A program made the position numbers and the translations under genes. The notes beneath the pieces are model-generated. The model was not told where the DNA came from. It saw nothing but the letters and a program-made list of their open reading frames with translations, and searched no databases. Below are positions 37,440-48,843 of a stretch of 64,000 nt of DNA, piece after piece (position 1 is the stretch's first letter; each line of letters begins with the position of its first letter). Source of the stretch: Eublepharis macularius (lineage: Eukaryota > Chordata > Lepidosauria > Squamata > Eublepharidae); NCBI RefSeq assembly GCF_028583425.1, contig NC_072807.1, positions 38,135,001 to 38,199,000 on the forward strand, written 5' to 3'.

Positions 37440-37550
37440 TACACGGTACAATGTCACACCACATTGTACTTTGTAGGGTGCCATCTCTTGATCGGACGCT
37501 CCGATCAGGAGATAAGAAATTATTGGTGGTCCCTGGCCCCAGGGAGGCCC
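37440..37550 (+). mobile_element. L2/CR1-type LINE, left part of an interrupted copy
   Basis: TTGGTGGTCCCTGGCCCCAG is joined, across the solo LTR, to GCCTGATCTCGACCAGAGCC at 38142. Together they read as one LINE 3' coding region. Confidence 0.55.
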
Positions 37551-38136
37551 TGCCATGTATGCCCTGCATCCGTGCCACGGTTGTGTTGTATGCCATCACT
37601 GCGTTCTGACTTTTATACTGAGAATGATGTAGACAATCCTACCATTGTGGTCTGCTGCATTTCACACTGCGTTTTATAGTATAATACTGTATCTTATGCA
37701 TTTTATGAGAAGACTCCTGTGGGTGCCTAAACTTTTAATATTAATCGCCAAAGGAGCTAGCAAGCTCTCCCTTATCTCTAAGAAATACGCACTTTCATTT
37801 CTGTGTGGCCTTGGCTGAGAGCTGGCTGCTGGGCACTGAAATGTGTCTGTTTCACAGGAGAGAAGATTCCACTGTGTACCTTATCTCAGACTAAACTGCT
37901 TTTGGTTCCCATGTAACTTTTTAGGCTTTCGCGCCTAAATGCAAAGGGGGCGGGAGAACATCTCTCTATATCAGTAGTCCTATTGTTTGCCTAGTTACTT
38001 CCGCCAGCTTCTACCTGTGAGTGAACACCTGAACTGTATGGATCTCTAATAAAATTTCTTCAACCAATGCACCTGCCTGCTTGCTGTGAGGGACTTGGGG
38101 ATCTAATTGCCAGGGACTGACACCCTAGGACTGACA
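37551..38136 (+). mobile_element. Solo LTR of an endogenous retrovirus-like element
   Basis: A 586 bp unit bounded by TG...CA and a 5 bp duplication GGCCC (37546-37550, 38137-38141). It contains an AATAAA (38048-38053) followed by an R/U5-like region whose sequence recurs, inverted, at 5125-5230. No internal viral genes are present. It interrupts an L2-like LINE. Confidence 0.82.
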
Positions 38137-38141
38137 GGCCC

Positions 38142-38590
38142 GCCTGATCTCGACCAGAGCCAGGGTCTTCTCGGTCCTGGCTCTGACCTGGTGGAACTCT
38201 CTGTCTAGTGAGACCAGGGCCTGGCAGGATTTACTATCCTTCCGCTGGGCCTGTAAGACAGAGATGTTCCGCCAGGCATATGCTTGAGGTTGGCTGGGCC
38301 TCTGCCGGTCTGGTGGAGGAGAAGGGAAGATCTGAGCGCTCCCTAGTCGTCCACCATCTAGCTTTCCCGATTGGCGGACTGATTGCCTCCAACTAGCGAA
38401 TTTGATTGCTGCTATCTCGTATATAAGCTGTTTTATTCTTATCCTGCACTGTTTTGATACTGTTCTTTTAAATTGCTTTTAGGATGTAAATTATATGGAA
38501 TGTTTTTACTTAATGTAATCCTCCCTGAGCCTGCTTTGCGGGGAGGGTGGAATAAAAATCTAAAGTAAATAAAATAATAAATAAACATCA
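38142..38590 (+). mobile_element. L2/CR1-type LINE 3' end
   Basis: Contains the decayed C-terminal reverse-transcriptase frame (motif LTWWNSLSSETRAWQDLL), then a 3' UTR ending CGGGGAGGGTGGAATAAAAA and an AATAAATAAA-type tail. Confidence 0.7.
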
Positions 38591-41500
38591 CGTCACCACA
38601 ATATGCCATTCCCAGGAATAACATGGGACTATCGCCAGCTGCCAAGTTAGGACCCCGCATGAGGCAGAGGGAATACAGGGAAGTGTATAGTAGAAGTTGC
38701 CAAGCCACATCTGCGTGAATGCTGGAAAAGGGCCACACCTGAGGCCACGTTCCCCGTACTCTTATTATTTCTTCCCATGTAATCAATAAAACATTTCCAT
38801 ATAGCATTAAACATTATGAGGTTCTAAGCTAAGCAGTCCCCTTAGAGAGCTACTGCAAGCAGAGGCACACACAACGGGCACGGCGCTAGACAACGCAAGC
38901 TGCAAGCTATTAGGGTCTACTGAAGTTCAGTCAAATTATACAATGTGATTTTATGAAGTCAGGGCTGATGAAGTCCTACGGCAACAGGGGCACGCTAACT
39001 AGAGCCATAAGAAGTGATTAAAACTTCCATCTCTGGACCCCAACACAATATCCTTATTATGAACTCCCACCCCTCATGCCTGACCAGGCTAGAACATAAA
39101 GGAAAACAAGCTTCCTAGGGGGAAAGATAGAGGGGGGAAATAACGTGTATTAATGAGCACAGCGTACATCTGGCACTTCACTGCAGCTGCAAACTGTTAG
39201 AGTAACAGTAATGAAATTATGAGGTTCAGCACATCAATTGCAACGAGAGGGGAAAATCCTCTTTGCTCTCACAGGCGTTCGATCTCCCTGAAAAAATATT
39301 TACATTTTTCTATTTTTTTTTTAAAAATGGCATGATGTTATTGCTTGTTTAAGAGGCTTTGTTCTGCATTTGTACAGCACAGAATAATTTAAAAGTGTTA
39401 ATCTCGGAGCACTGCCCTTGGGCGTTCCCCACCCCTGCGTAGGAACAATGGCCCCATTGTTTCCCAAGGGCTGTTGGCCAAACGCTGGGGTTCACATGAA
39501 CTTTTGGGGTCTGTCTCAGCCGGACATTTGGGCCACACGGCAGCTGCCAAATGAACACATCCAATTAGCTTGGCACCTGCTAGACACACTGCCACCAGCT
39601 CTGCTTATGCCTGGCCAATGATTCTTTCGCATACAAGAAAGGGGGGAAACAAGGTTAGGCGGGTCAGGTTGTAACAGCCAGAGCACAAAACGATATTTTA
39701 AAAACCCAGCAGATGTGGAAATACTAGCTGTCTTCAATGAGGGTGCAAAATTCATTCCCAGAATCCAGCTGCTGAATGTGAATTTGGACAGGGTTTCCCC
39801 ACCATGCTTATTGTTATTTATCACTATTATTCTTCATAAAGCACCCTCAGCATATCTAGAGCTTTACAGAGCTGCATACACCAAGGGAAGTCAAGGACGA
39901 TTGGGGTCTGCAGCTCTTTATCTTCTGAAAGCCCAACCAGCAGTTGGCATCTGAGAAGAGCTCAAAGTAGAAGGGTGATGGACGTCACCTGACATCCAAC
40001 AGGGTCCCCCACACGGCAAACATCCCAGGCCAAGAAGGAACCTTCCTGGGCCTCCACACACGCATCTATGGAGTTGCTGCAGTTGCATTGTGCACGGCTT
40101 ATTCTCAGAGCATGTCACTGGAAAGGAAGTGTTTCTAAATAATAAACAGAGGAGGGAAAAGAGATGCAAACAGCTTACCTGGGAAACGTTACTTTTGCAC
40201 AAGGGCCTGCCCGCCCGGGGTAAGCTGATTGAGTCACACCCTTTATTTTAGCGGGCTTCTCCCTCCAGGGCCTTTGATGGTGGCTCCCTTGCTTAGGATG
40301 AGTGAAGAAGGCAGCCTCTCTCTGCAGCCAGAATGTGGCATTTCCCCTGCAATCCGCTAACAGTTTAGGGGTGTGCTTCAGAGGAGAGGATCTGAGCTGG
40401 TACTGGAACAAACAGTCGAATTTGGAGAAGTTTGAGCTGGGACAGTAGAACTGGAGCTCCAAATCCTCTGAAAAGCCTCTCAACAGTCGTCCGTTGCAGC
40501 TGCGAGGTGGGGCCGTGGCTCGGCGGCACAGCAACGCGTGCAGAAGGCGCCAGGTTCAATTCACAGCCTCTCCAGTTTTCAAAAAGAGGCTCGGATAGGA
40601 AAACAACTTGCCCTGGACAGCTGCTGCCAGCCAGAGGAAACACGAGTGACCTTGATAGACTCAGTTCAGCTTCATGCCCAGAACTAGGGTTTTATAATAT
40701 GCAACAACCACATGAAAGCACGGGCTACCTGCTACAGAGTGGTACAAAGGTGACACGACAGCCGCCAGACCTCCAGCGGTCTCTTCTCCGCCTCGTTTCT
40801 GAAAAAGCCTTGTGCATTTGCGAGGGAGGGCGGTTGATCCTGATGTTGTAATGGTTTTCCAAACACATTGTGCACCACAGGAAGTTAATCATACAAGGCG
40901 CAGGCACGCTGTGAACGCTTCCAAGGAAGTCAGTGGCCCAAGCATTTAAAATGTCTTTGGGAAGCCGTATCAAAGACCTCTGCTGAAATTCTTACCCATG
41001 CGCCTAGCTATGCTAAACTATCCAAAGCAACCGGGTGCAAGGTCTTCCAGTACCGGACCCAAGCCCAAGACAAACTCCAGTGATATCTGGGGGGGCGGGG
41101 GTGCAAAGGGAATGGCGAGCAAGCTCCCCCCACCTCATTACTTTGCAAATCCTCACAGGAGCCAAAGGAAGAGAAGAAAAATCACTTTGGGCCAATAAAG
41201 AGGTGCATTTAGTTAGAATGGCAGATGCCGCATAGTGCTTTTCATGTTCTTAGATGCAACTGCAGGCGGAGGGATGCTTCGTGTGCATTCCCTGCCAGGC
41301 CTCATTCCACCTTCAGCCCTTTCAGACTCTTGGAAGCTCCTTTATCACAGTCATGTTGGTGTTTCCATCACTCGCCCCAAACGTTCACAGCCCCCTGCTA
41401 TTTCTGTGGCCCTCACAACAGCTGTGCTAGACAGGCCAGCGTTTCATCTCCGCACTGCCGATGTGGGAGGAGGGTGGGGCTGAGAACACACAGGAAGTGG

Positions 41501-41835
41501 CTTGTCTGAGGCCGAGGTGAGATTTCAGCGAGATACTTCTCAGCTCACCCTCTCAACTACCGTTGCCATTCGCTCTTGCAAGCTCCCCGTTTCTGGAAGA
41601 CAGGCAGGTTCTTTGCCTCAGGTGATCTGACCCAAATTCCTATCACTTTCAACCGGGCATGCACGCGTCATACAGCTTACCGGCCAAGCGTGATGCCTGC
41701 TCTGTCCTGAAAAGTTTTATCTTTTTTACAGCTTTGCAAAGACAGGTTCAATGGTGTGTGAGACAGACAGACAGACATTTGTCAGGCCACAAGACACTGC
41801 TGATGAGCTACACGGGACGGTATGGATGCCAGTGT
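38591..41835. other. No recognisable gene
   Basis: 3.2 kb of mostly repeat-poor non-coding DNA apart from a SINE head at 40507. A possible very old SINE lies near 41390-41560. Confidence 0.45.
40507..40570 (+). mobile_element. tRNA-derived SINE head (third type)
   Basis: GGGCCGTGGCTCGGCGGCAC, TGCAGAAGGCGCCAGGTTCA ATTC is a tRNA-like head of the same type as 35565. Confidence 0.55.
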
Positions 41836-42035
41836 GCAGTGAGGCCTGGAGAACCCCCAGAATTACAACTCATCTCTAGAATACAGAGATCATCCCCTGG
41901 AGAAAATGGCTGCTTGGGAGGCTGGACTGTATGGCATCGCACTTCGACTGACACCCCTCCTGTCCCTAAACCCCACCCTCTCCCTGAGCTCCAAAATTCC
42001 AGGAATTTCCCAAGCCAGAATTGGCAACCCCTCTG
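41836..42035 (-). mobile_element. Unclassified dispersed repeat (family H)
   Basis: The complement reads GGGTTGCCAATTCTGG, CCATTTTCTCCAGGGGATGA TCTCTG, and matches 62398-62640 in order. Coding class unknown; probably a non-autonomous element. Confidence 0.65.
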
Positions 42036-42559
42036 GACAGTCACAACTGCTGCAGGGCTGTTGTAAAATGTTTCCGGCAAAGTGAGGCCAGTGGGCCCTC
42101 CCTGCTAACCTTTTTTATTAGTAATTCCTTGCCGGAGCCCAAGCTCAGCGGCCTCAGTCCCTCTCGCTCTGAGCTGCCTGCAGTTGACTCTAACGGATCA
42201 TTGTACTGCTACTTGAGGCCATTTAACTGGGCCTGGGACCTTTGGCATGCAAACAGAGCTCTGCTGGGGAGCTTCTCTTGCTGAGCCAAGAGACACATCC
42301 CTGGGTGGGCTTGAATCACTAAGCATTCGGTAAACAGTTGAATGCACTGGTGTATTTTTATTATTTATTTATTTATGGTTTTTTTTTTATAGTTCGCCAC
42401 TCTCACTGGGACTCAAAAGGGCACAGAAGCGTTGTGCCAAAGAGATGAGAGAATGGGGAACAAAACTGGAAGGGGGCGGGCATGGAAGGAAACACGGCAT
42501 GGGCTCAGGGGTAGATTTTACCAGGAGTAGCTCAACTGGGGAAAGAATGTTTTCCAGGC

Positions 42560-43077
42560 CTCCACCTGGAGACTCCAGTTGATGCAGAATGTGTCAGCTT
42601 GGTTGTTACTGGGACTTAGGAGGAGCGTGTATATCACTCCCATTCAGTCCATTGGTTACCTATCCCTTACCTGGCTCATTTCAAGGTACTGGCTATCACA
42701 TACAAAATTCTTCATGGTTTTGGTCCATCATATCTACTGGACCACCCTTCTGCCTATGTTCCACCACAGCAGCTTTGCTCGCAAAATCAATGGCTGCCCA
42801 AACACGGCCATTCACTGCGGTGACCTCCACCTTATGGAGTGGCCTACCTGAAGAGGTCAGGAAAGCTCCCACTCACCTGGTTTTCCACAGACGACGCAGA
42901 ACTGAATTATTCAAGAGGGCCTTTTCCTCATACGGGAGGGCTGTACTGTGTGGAACTGGTCCCAAAATGATGCATTAGTAAAGGGATAGAGACTATAGAC
43001 TTTACTGCTATGTACTGCCTCTTGCTGTAAGTACAATCCTACCGGGTAGTTTCTTGTTGTTTAAAATGTCAGTCTTA
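42560..43077 (+). mobile_element. L2/CR1-type LINE, decayed ORF2 C-terminus
   Basis: Frames include LQLMQNVSAWLLLGLRRS followed by fragments of the downstream domain, a typical LINE ORF2 C-terminal signature with frameshifts. It is interrupted at 43078 by a MITE and resumes at 43480. Confidence 0.75.
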
Positions 43078-43476
43078 GAGCTGAACCACACAATACGAAT
43101 TACACGAAAACTTACTTACACGTGTTCCAACATTGTTTTCAACTACATGCGCCAGGGCTGCAGGACCTCCATCGAACCCGTGTTTGTGGTGGCACGGGTT
43201 TTCTCTGTGTACCTCTAAGATATCCCATCATGCATCTCCACTTTGCACAGATAGGAAGCGGAAGATATAGGAAATAAGGATGCTCTGCATTGCCGACTTA
43301 CTGATCGCGACCACGTACACATACCATTGTGGCTACACTGGAGCAGAAAATTTTGAATGCGTGCCTGGACCAGGACACGTGCTCATCGATAGAATGTTGG
43401 ACACGGGCATTTGGGGTAAGACAGGACTCCTGACACTCGCTCAGTCTCGTGTAATTCGTATCTTGTGGTTCAGTTC
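43078..43476. mobile_element. Harbinger-like MITE (family G), 399 bp, nested in LINE
   Basis: Ends GAGCTGAACCACACAATACG and complement, with a 3 bp TTA duplication (43075-43077, 43477-43479). LINE sequence continues on both sides. Confidence 0.82.
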
Positions 43477-43479
43477 TTA

Positions 43480-43690
43480 GAATTGCTTATGCTCTCTTTC
43501 AGCATTTCGTCAACTCTGCATTGGGTTTATGATGGTTTAAATCTTTTCAGATTTGCAATTATGTATCCTATTACATTGTTTATTGAAATGTCTTTGAAAT
43601 TGACTGTACTGACTCATATTGTGTAATCTGCCTTGAGTCTCAGTAAGAAAGGCGGACTATAAATAACGTAAATAAGGAAGTAATAAACTC
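43480..43690 (+). mobile_element. L2/CR1-type LINE 3' UTR, continuation after MITE
   Basis: Ends GTGTAATCTGCCTTGAGTCT ... AAGGCGGACTATAAATAACG TAAATAAG, the same 3' end as the fragment at 21816. Confidence 0.7.
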
Positions 43691-44522
43691 TCTCTTCCTT
43701 CTCCCACAACGCACTGTAAAATAACACAACACCCTTAATAAATAAAGCACAAACATCACAAAAGAGTAGACATCAGCCTGCACAGATGTGGAATTTCCTG
43801 CACATGCCATGTGCTGATAACACAAGAGAATATATAAACCAACTAGAACAATTTGTTCTTCTCAAACCTGGTCCTTTTATCCTCTCTTGCTGGCATTATA
43901 TATTTTCATCCAGTGAAAACGGGAAAACGTATTAAAGTAAAACAAGGGAACTAGATCCTGGGTTGGGGGCTAATGGAAAGCCAACACCAACAGCATTAAA
44001 ATGAGTTTAACAGAGCCCTAGAAGGACAGTTTGTTCTATAGTTTAGTAGCATGAACACTCTTTATTCACAGCTTCTAAACGTAGGGTATTTTCAGATACA
44101 TGCTTAAAAACTGCATCTTAAGAAAAGCTCTCCCATGCTGCAGTTGGACACGTATCCCAAACTCTCTATTCTTGGGGGCCACTCTGTTCCCCAGACACGA
44201 ATCATGGGGCTGGATTCATTCGGTCCCCTCATAAATGGTTAGGCTTTTAAAAGAAAAAGTTGCCCCCAGCTAGGAGTTAGGAAGGACCCGAAGGAACAGA
44301 GCACACCATGCTCTCAGATGGTATAAGGACATTCACTCCTCACACAGACACCAACACGTTTCCTGAAAGGCAGGGCAGCACAGCAGTCCTTTCCATTGCC
44401 ACCATGCTTATCGTTCAAGACAGCTATGGGTTTGCATTGCACCCCAACAAAACCAGACAAAGTTCTTTCAGACGCTCGATAAAGCCAATGGGCGGTCTTC
44501 AATTTAGACTATTAGTTTTCAG

Positions 44523-44935
44523 CAGGGCTTTTTTTTCTGGGAAAAGACATGGTGGAACTCAGTGAGTTGCCAGCACAGGGGGCAACTCTTGGTGGGAGGT
44601 AGTGCCCCTGGTACCACATGCACATGCACATGCACAAAGTGCGCACACACTTCCAGGACCACACAATGACATCACTTTGGGCCAGCTGGAACAAGGGGGG
44701 AGTTTTTTAAAGTTTAAATCGCCCTCAGTGAAAATGGTCACATGGCTGGTGGCCCCGCCCCCTCATCTCCAGACAGAGGGGAGTTTAGATTGCCCTCCAC
44801 TCCACTGAGTGGCACGGAGGGCAATCTCAACTCCCCTCTGTCTGGAGATCAGGGGGCGGGGCCACCAGCCATGTGACCATTTTCAAGAGGTTCCGGAACT
44901 CCGTTCTACCGCATTCCAGCTGAAAAAAAGCCCTG
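44523..44935. mobile_element. Non-autonomous hAT element (family C), 413 bp
   Basis: Same termini, with a perfect 8 bp duplication GTTTTCAG (44515-44522, 44936-44943). It holds a longer left arm including an ACATGC/ACATGCAC simple tract and a stretch resembling the 25.0 kb copy. Confidence 0.92.
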
Positions 44936-45269
44936 GTTTTCAGCCAAAGAGATGGTTCCCCAAACTGAGTAGCAGCCAAATCTAAGGTGGGCCATCTCTC
45001 TAACATACACGCAAGCATATTGCTGCAAGCCCTGCACACTGTAATTTTTTAAAAAAAATATTTTATTTTGGAAGTACCTTGGAAGCCCTATGCTAAGAGT
45101 TTTCTGCAGGATAGAAATGTTTTAATAAATATATGGTTATGTATGGAAAATATTTAGATCCAGTTCCCCCCACAACAAAAATTACAATTAATGTTGAGTC
45201 CATGTTGAAGTTATGGTTTAAGAGAAACTTTGGGACTGAAAAAAACCCAAAACCAAATTGAAGTCTATA

Positions 45270-45585
45270 GGGCTTAGATCTCCCACTATAGCGGAAGACC
45301 TCCAGGGACAGCCTTCAACCACTGCTTCCGCTCGATAGGGCAGCGGGGGGAAAACAAGCTGAAAATCACCGTTGTGACATCATTTTCAGGACAGACACAG
45401 AAATGACATCATGACATCAACGCTCTAGGATTCACCGCAGAGTTTTTGACAAATCCTAGTGTTGGGTTGATGGACTGGGTTCACCTTGGAAATGACATTA
45501 CACCATTGATGCAACAGCAGCACCCCCCCCCCATGTTCCCAACACCCCCAGTCTCCCATCAGATGGCTGGCAACCCTAGCTTAAA
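45270..45585 (-). mobile_element. Unclassified dispersed repeat
   Basis: Ends GATGGCTGGCAACCCTAGC at the right and includes repeated GACATCAT phrases. It looks like a mobile-element relic with ends similar to family H, but the body differs. Confidence 0.35.
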
Positions 45586-45927
45586 TGCTCTTGCATCATG
45601 CTTGAAGATAGATGAGAAGATCAGAGATTCATGACTTAACTTTGTTCATCCCAGTATGGGAAACTACCTAGTAGGGCTGTGAGCTCTGTGCGTTCACGTA
45701 TTTGTAGAGAAATGTTTTGAGCAAATGTAGAAAGGAATTGTGTACATGGTACAGTGGAATTCTTTATTTAAGTAGACAAAGGGTGTTCCCTGGTAGGATA
45801 ACAGCTCTGAATTAACTGACTCCAAATGTTAATTGTTTAAATGAGTGCTTGGGCAAACATGGGAGCAGTGGGGAGTTCCTAGACGTCTTTTCCCTGGAAA
45901 CAGAAATCTAGATCCCTTCTTCCCTAG

Positions 45928-46057
45928 ATCCAGAGGAGTTAGCTGTGTTAGTCTGTAGTAGCAAAAATAGAAAAGAGTCCAGTAGCACCTTTAAGACTAA
46001 CCAACTTTACTGTAGCTTATGCTACAGTAGGTGCTACTGGACTCTTTTCTATTTTTG
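45928..46057 (-). mobile_element. Palindromic family A retroposon, copy A7
   Basis: A 130 bp copy in reverse orientation with its long arm (ATCCAGAGGAGTTAGC...) on the left. It is flanked by a perfect 12 bp duplication CTTCTTCCCTAG (45916-45927, 46058-46069). The central hammerhead is deleted. Confidence 0.82.
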
Positions 46058-46334
46058 CTTCTTCCCTAGCAATGTTATTGGCACTAGTAGTAAACCTCCA
46101 GAACGCTCCTGTTGTTTGGGGAAAAATACGACCTGAGAAATGGTTCTGGAAATCTGCCCTGCGGATCGTACATGAGACAGAAAGGTGCGGTACAGGTACG
46201 ATAGGCAAGAAAGCAAACGAATGAAACAGACAGGGCCAACTATTTTAAAAGCTGGAGCAGATAGTCCTTTCAACAAAAATCACTTTGCATTATGCAACAT
46301 TACTGATTGTTACCATGACTGCAAATAACGCATC

Positions 46335-46505
46335 ATCATCATAGTCCCCCACCCTTCCTCCAAGGGAGAATGCACGAGGCTTTCCATCTATTTCATCTTC
46401 ACAACCCTCGCGAGGTGAGTTTGTACGATTGGCCCACACTCAGCCAGTGAGTATGAACCTAGGTCACCCAGATCTGATTTACTTTATCTACACTACCTCT
46501 CCAGT
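46335..46505 (-). mobile_element. Sauria-type SINE, diverged
   Basis: TTCACAACCCTCGCGAGGTG and the following AACCTAGGTCACCCAGATCT match the SINE body on the minus strand with many changes. Confidence 0.6.
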
Positions 46506-46557
46506 AACTCCTAACACAAAATATTGTACTTTGTTCAATTCCTCTTCATAAGAGTTC

Positions 46558-46640
46558 TATGGAACAAGACCTTATTATGATGCCCATTTTATAGATGGGG
46601 GCAGAGGCTAAAGCTGAAAAACTAATGGAATCCTCCACCA
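46558..46640 (+). mobile_element. MIR-core-like SINE fragment
   Basis: ATGCCCATTTTATAGATGGG GGCAGAGGCTAAAG resembles the core of MIR-type SINEs. Confidence 0.4.
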
Positions 46641-47050
46641 GTCTAGGAGGCCATGACTGATTTGGGGGTTGGAATAATGTTTGTCCTCAACCCCAGCATT
46701 GTACAGGTTGGACCAAAAAGCAGTTCTGATATTAACATCCCACTCTCTGGGCAATTATGGGGCAGGGCAAGGCCTTGAGAAGCAGAAGACAATAAGGCAC
46801 ATTTAAAAAATGCTCTTGGAAGTCACAAAATCAAGCTGTTTGTTTGCAGGCGCGGTACAACCGGAGCGAGTGCGAGGAAGCAGGGACTATGTGTGGAAGC
46901 CCAGGTACAACTAAAAGGCATGGGCTGTCTTTCCAAGGCTAGCACAGTGTACTGAAATCAAGACAGACCAACACCCCCTGCCCCCCATTTCTCGAAAGAT
47001 TCACCTTTCTTCTCAAACAGTGACATAAATTAATGCGAATCGGTAGCTTT
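46641..47050. other. No recognisable gene
   Basis: Non-coding DNA. Confidence 0.5.
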
Positions 47051-47060
47051 GTACTAGTGA

Positions 47061-47273
47061 AATAGTAGAGTCCAGTAGCACCTTTAAGACTAACCAACTT
47101 TATTGTAGCATAAGCTTTTGAGAACCACAGCTCTCTTCGTCAGAAGCATCTGATGAAGAGAGCTGTGCTTCTCGAAAGCTTATGCTACAATAAAGTTGGT
47201 TAGTCTTAAAGGAGCTACTGGACTCTTTACTATTTTGCAACTATAGACTAACATGGCTAACTCCTCTGGATCT
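47061..47273 (+). mobile_element. Palindromic family A retroposon, copy A8
   Basis: A 213 bp inverted repeat of the same family, with a long right arm ending ...CTCCTCTGGATCT. Flanks GTACTAGTGA and GTACAAGTAA agree at 8 of 10 positions and are a plausible duplication. The dyad centre falls at the hammerhead stem I. Confidence 0.8.
47146..47185 (+). ncRNA. Hammerhead ribozyme motif (family A, copy A8, right arm)
   Basis: GCAT, CTGATGA, extra A, GAGAGC, TGTG, CTTCTC, GAAA, AGCT, T, ATGC. The core and stem I are perfect. Stem II keeps four Watson-Crick pairs and one wobble, with the loop-closing C-C pair lost. The opposite arm carries a minus-strand version whose GAAA has become AAAA. Confidence 0.5.
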
Positions 47274-48063
47274 GTACAAGTAAGTGATGGGTGCAGTTTC
47301 ACAGACATCCTGGAAGGATTTCACTAATCAAAACTCTCTCTTTTTTTTTGCTTCCCTTCAAATTATGCAGATGTTTGTCACAAGCAGAAACCTCCAAATT
47401 CAAGTTTTAAAACATGTCAATTGCAATTCAGGGGCATGCCGAATAGTTAAAATTGTTTCATTAGAAATTCGCTGGTTTTGCTTGTGTGGGGACTTCCGAC
47501 ATTTCACTGTAGCCGAAATTCGGCAACCAACTGAACTGGAACTTTCCAGGAAAGTGCACCTGAACCTTTTATTGTTCACACCCAGCTAAGTCCATGAGTT
47601 TGCAACACTGTTATGCTCCCTGAAATCATGTGGTGAGATCCCAGAATTCTTCCAGACTCGGCTTCCTCCAGCGCAAGTAGCCATACACTCCTTGGATACC
47701 AGCATTTCTTTGTGGAACAGGAAAGGCAGGTTACACAGACTCTTAGCGTAACACAAACTGTGTGGCATCTAAGGCCCTCTTGTTCCTTTCTCATTTTTCA
47801 CTCATCTCACAGGGTAAACAAAAAAGCAGTTAAAATGCAGTAACTTAAAAGCAGTGGCCCATGTGAAGTAGCTGATTGTGTGAACATGGCCTTAGTGTCC
47901 AAATGGGCCTTTCTTCTCCTCCAGTGACAAATATGGGAGGGGGGAGCACTCTGAACCACCTGGCAATAGCAACCTGCAGATCACAGGATGAATTTTGACC
48001 AATGAGCAGTCACTGAGCGGCAGTTTGGAAATGCACAGGCCATACAGAGGCCGAACATGGCTG

Positions 48064-48164
48064 TAGCAGCAGAAAAGAGCAAGAGTCCTGTAGCATCTAT
48101 AAGACTAACAAAATTAGTGGTAGAGTATGAGCTTTCATGAGTCACAGCTCACTTCTTCAGATAA
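48064..48164 (-). mobile_element. Family A retroposon, single-arm copy A9
   Basis: A 101 bp single-arm copy in reverse orientation, flanked by a perfect 11 bp duplication GAACATGGCTG (48053-48063, 48165-48175). Its 5' edge is the hammerhead stem I. Confidence 0.78.
48125..48164 (-). ncRNA. Hammerhead ribozyme motif (family A, copy A9)
   Basis: On the minus strand: TTAT, CTGAAGA, extra A, GTGAGC, loop TGTG, ACTCAT, GAAA, AGCT, cleavage nucleotide C, ATAC. Relative to copy A11, the second stem II pair is T-A instead of A-T, a compensated double change, and three stem I pairs survive. The motif forms the 5' edge of a single-arm element. Confidence 0.5.
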
Positions 48165-48621
48165 GAACATGGCTGGATAACTTTAGATGGCAAGAGACGG
48201 GCAATAACCAGGGGTGGGAGAGTGGATGTAAAAGGTGGACTATGCCTCAAGTTTGTAAGTAGGAGCATTTGGATAGAAAAGTCTATTTTCTATCCAATAG
48301 AAAAGTCTATTTAATTTTCCATAGAAGGTCCTGTTCTTATGGCCCCTCTAAGCCTTTTAGACATCTACGACACTTTTCAACTTGGTCCGATTCTTAAATT
48401 GCTGCAGCCGTTCAAATGGCAAGGTCTATGTTTTCCTCTGTCCTTACTCTTCTGATTAAGGAGCACCAGGAGAATTGTGCTCCGAAGAAAGTAGAAACTC
48501 AAGAGCAGATTTCTCTGACTGTCAAGTCTTTAGCCTACTGCTGTTTTTGTTTTTAAGCTGCAATCTGGGGTGAATTTGGAGGGCAAAACAACTGTAGGGA
48601 ATTTTGAAGAAATCAAACAAG

Positions 48622-48843
48622 GGCCGTTTCCGCACGTCTTACCTGCCTGCGGAACATCGTGTGAAAGACCCAAAGACAGTGTCTTCTCGCCTGAAATCGT
48701 GCCAGGAAGACGCCATTACCTGGAAGTTTTGCACGATTTCACATAAAACTCCTGGATAACAGTGTCTTCCTGGCATGATTTTGCGCAAGAAGACACTGTC
48801 TTTTGGGTCTTTCCGCAGGCAGGTAAGACGTGTGGAAACGGCC
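48622..48843. mobile_element. Foldback MITE (family E), 222 bp
   Basis: Long inverted repeats GGCCGTTTCCGCACGTCTTA and complement, with a 3 bp AAG duplication (48619-48621, 48844-48846). The inner halves also pair (AGACAGTGTCTTC). Confidence 0.8.
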
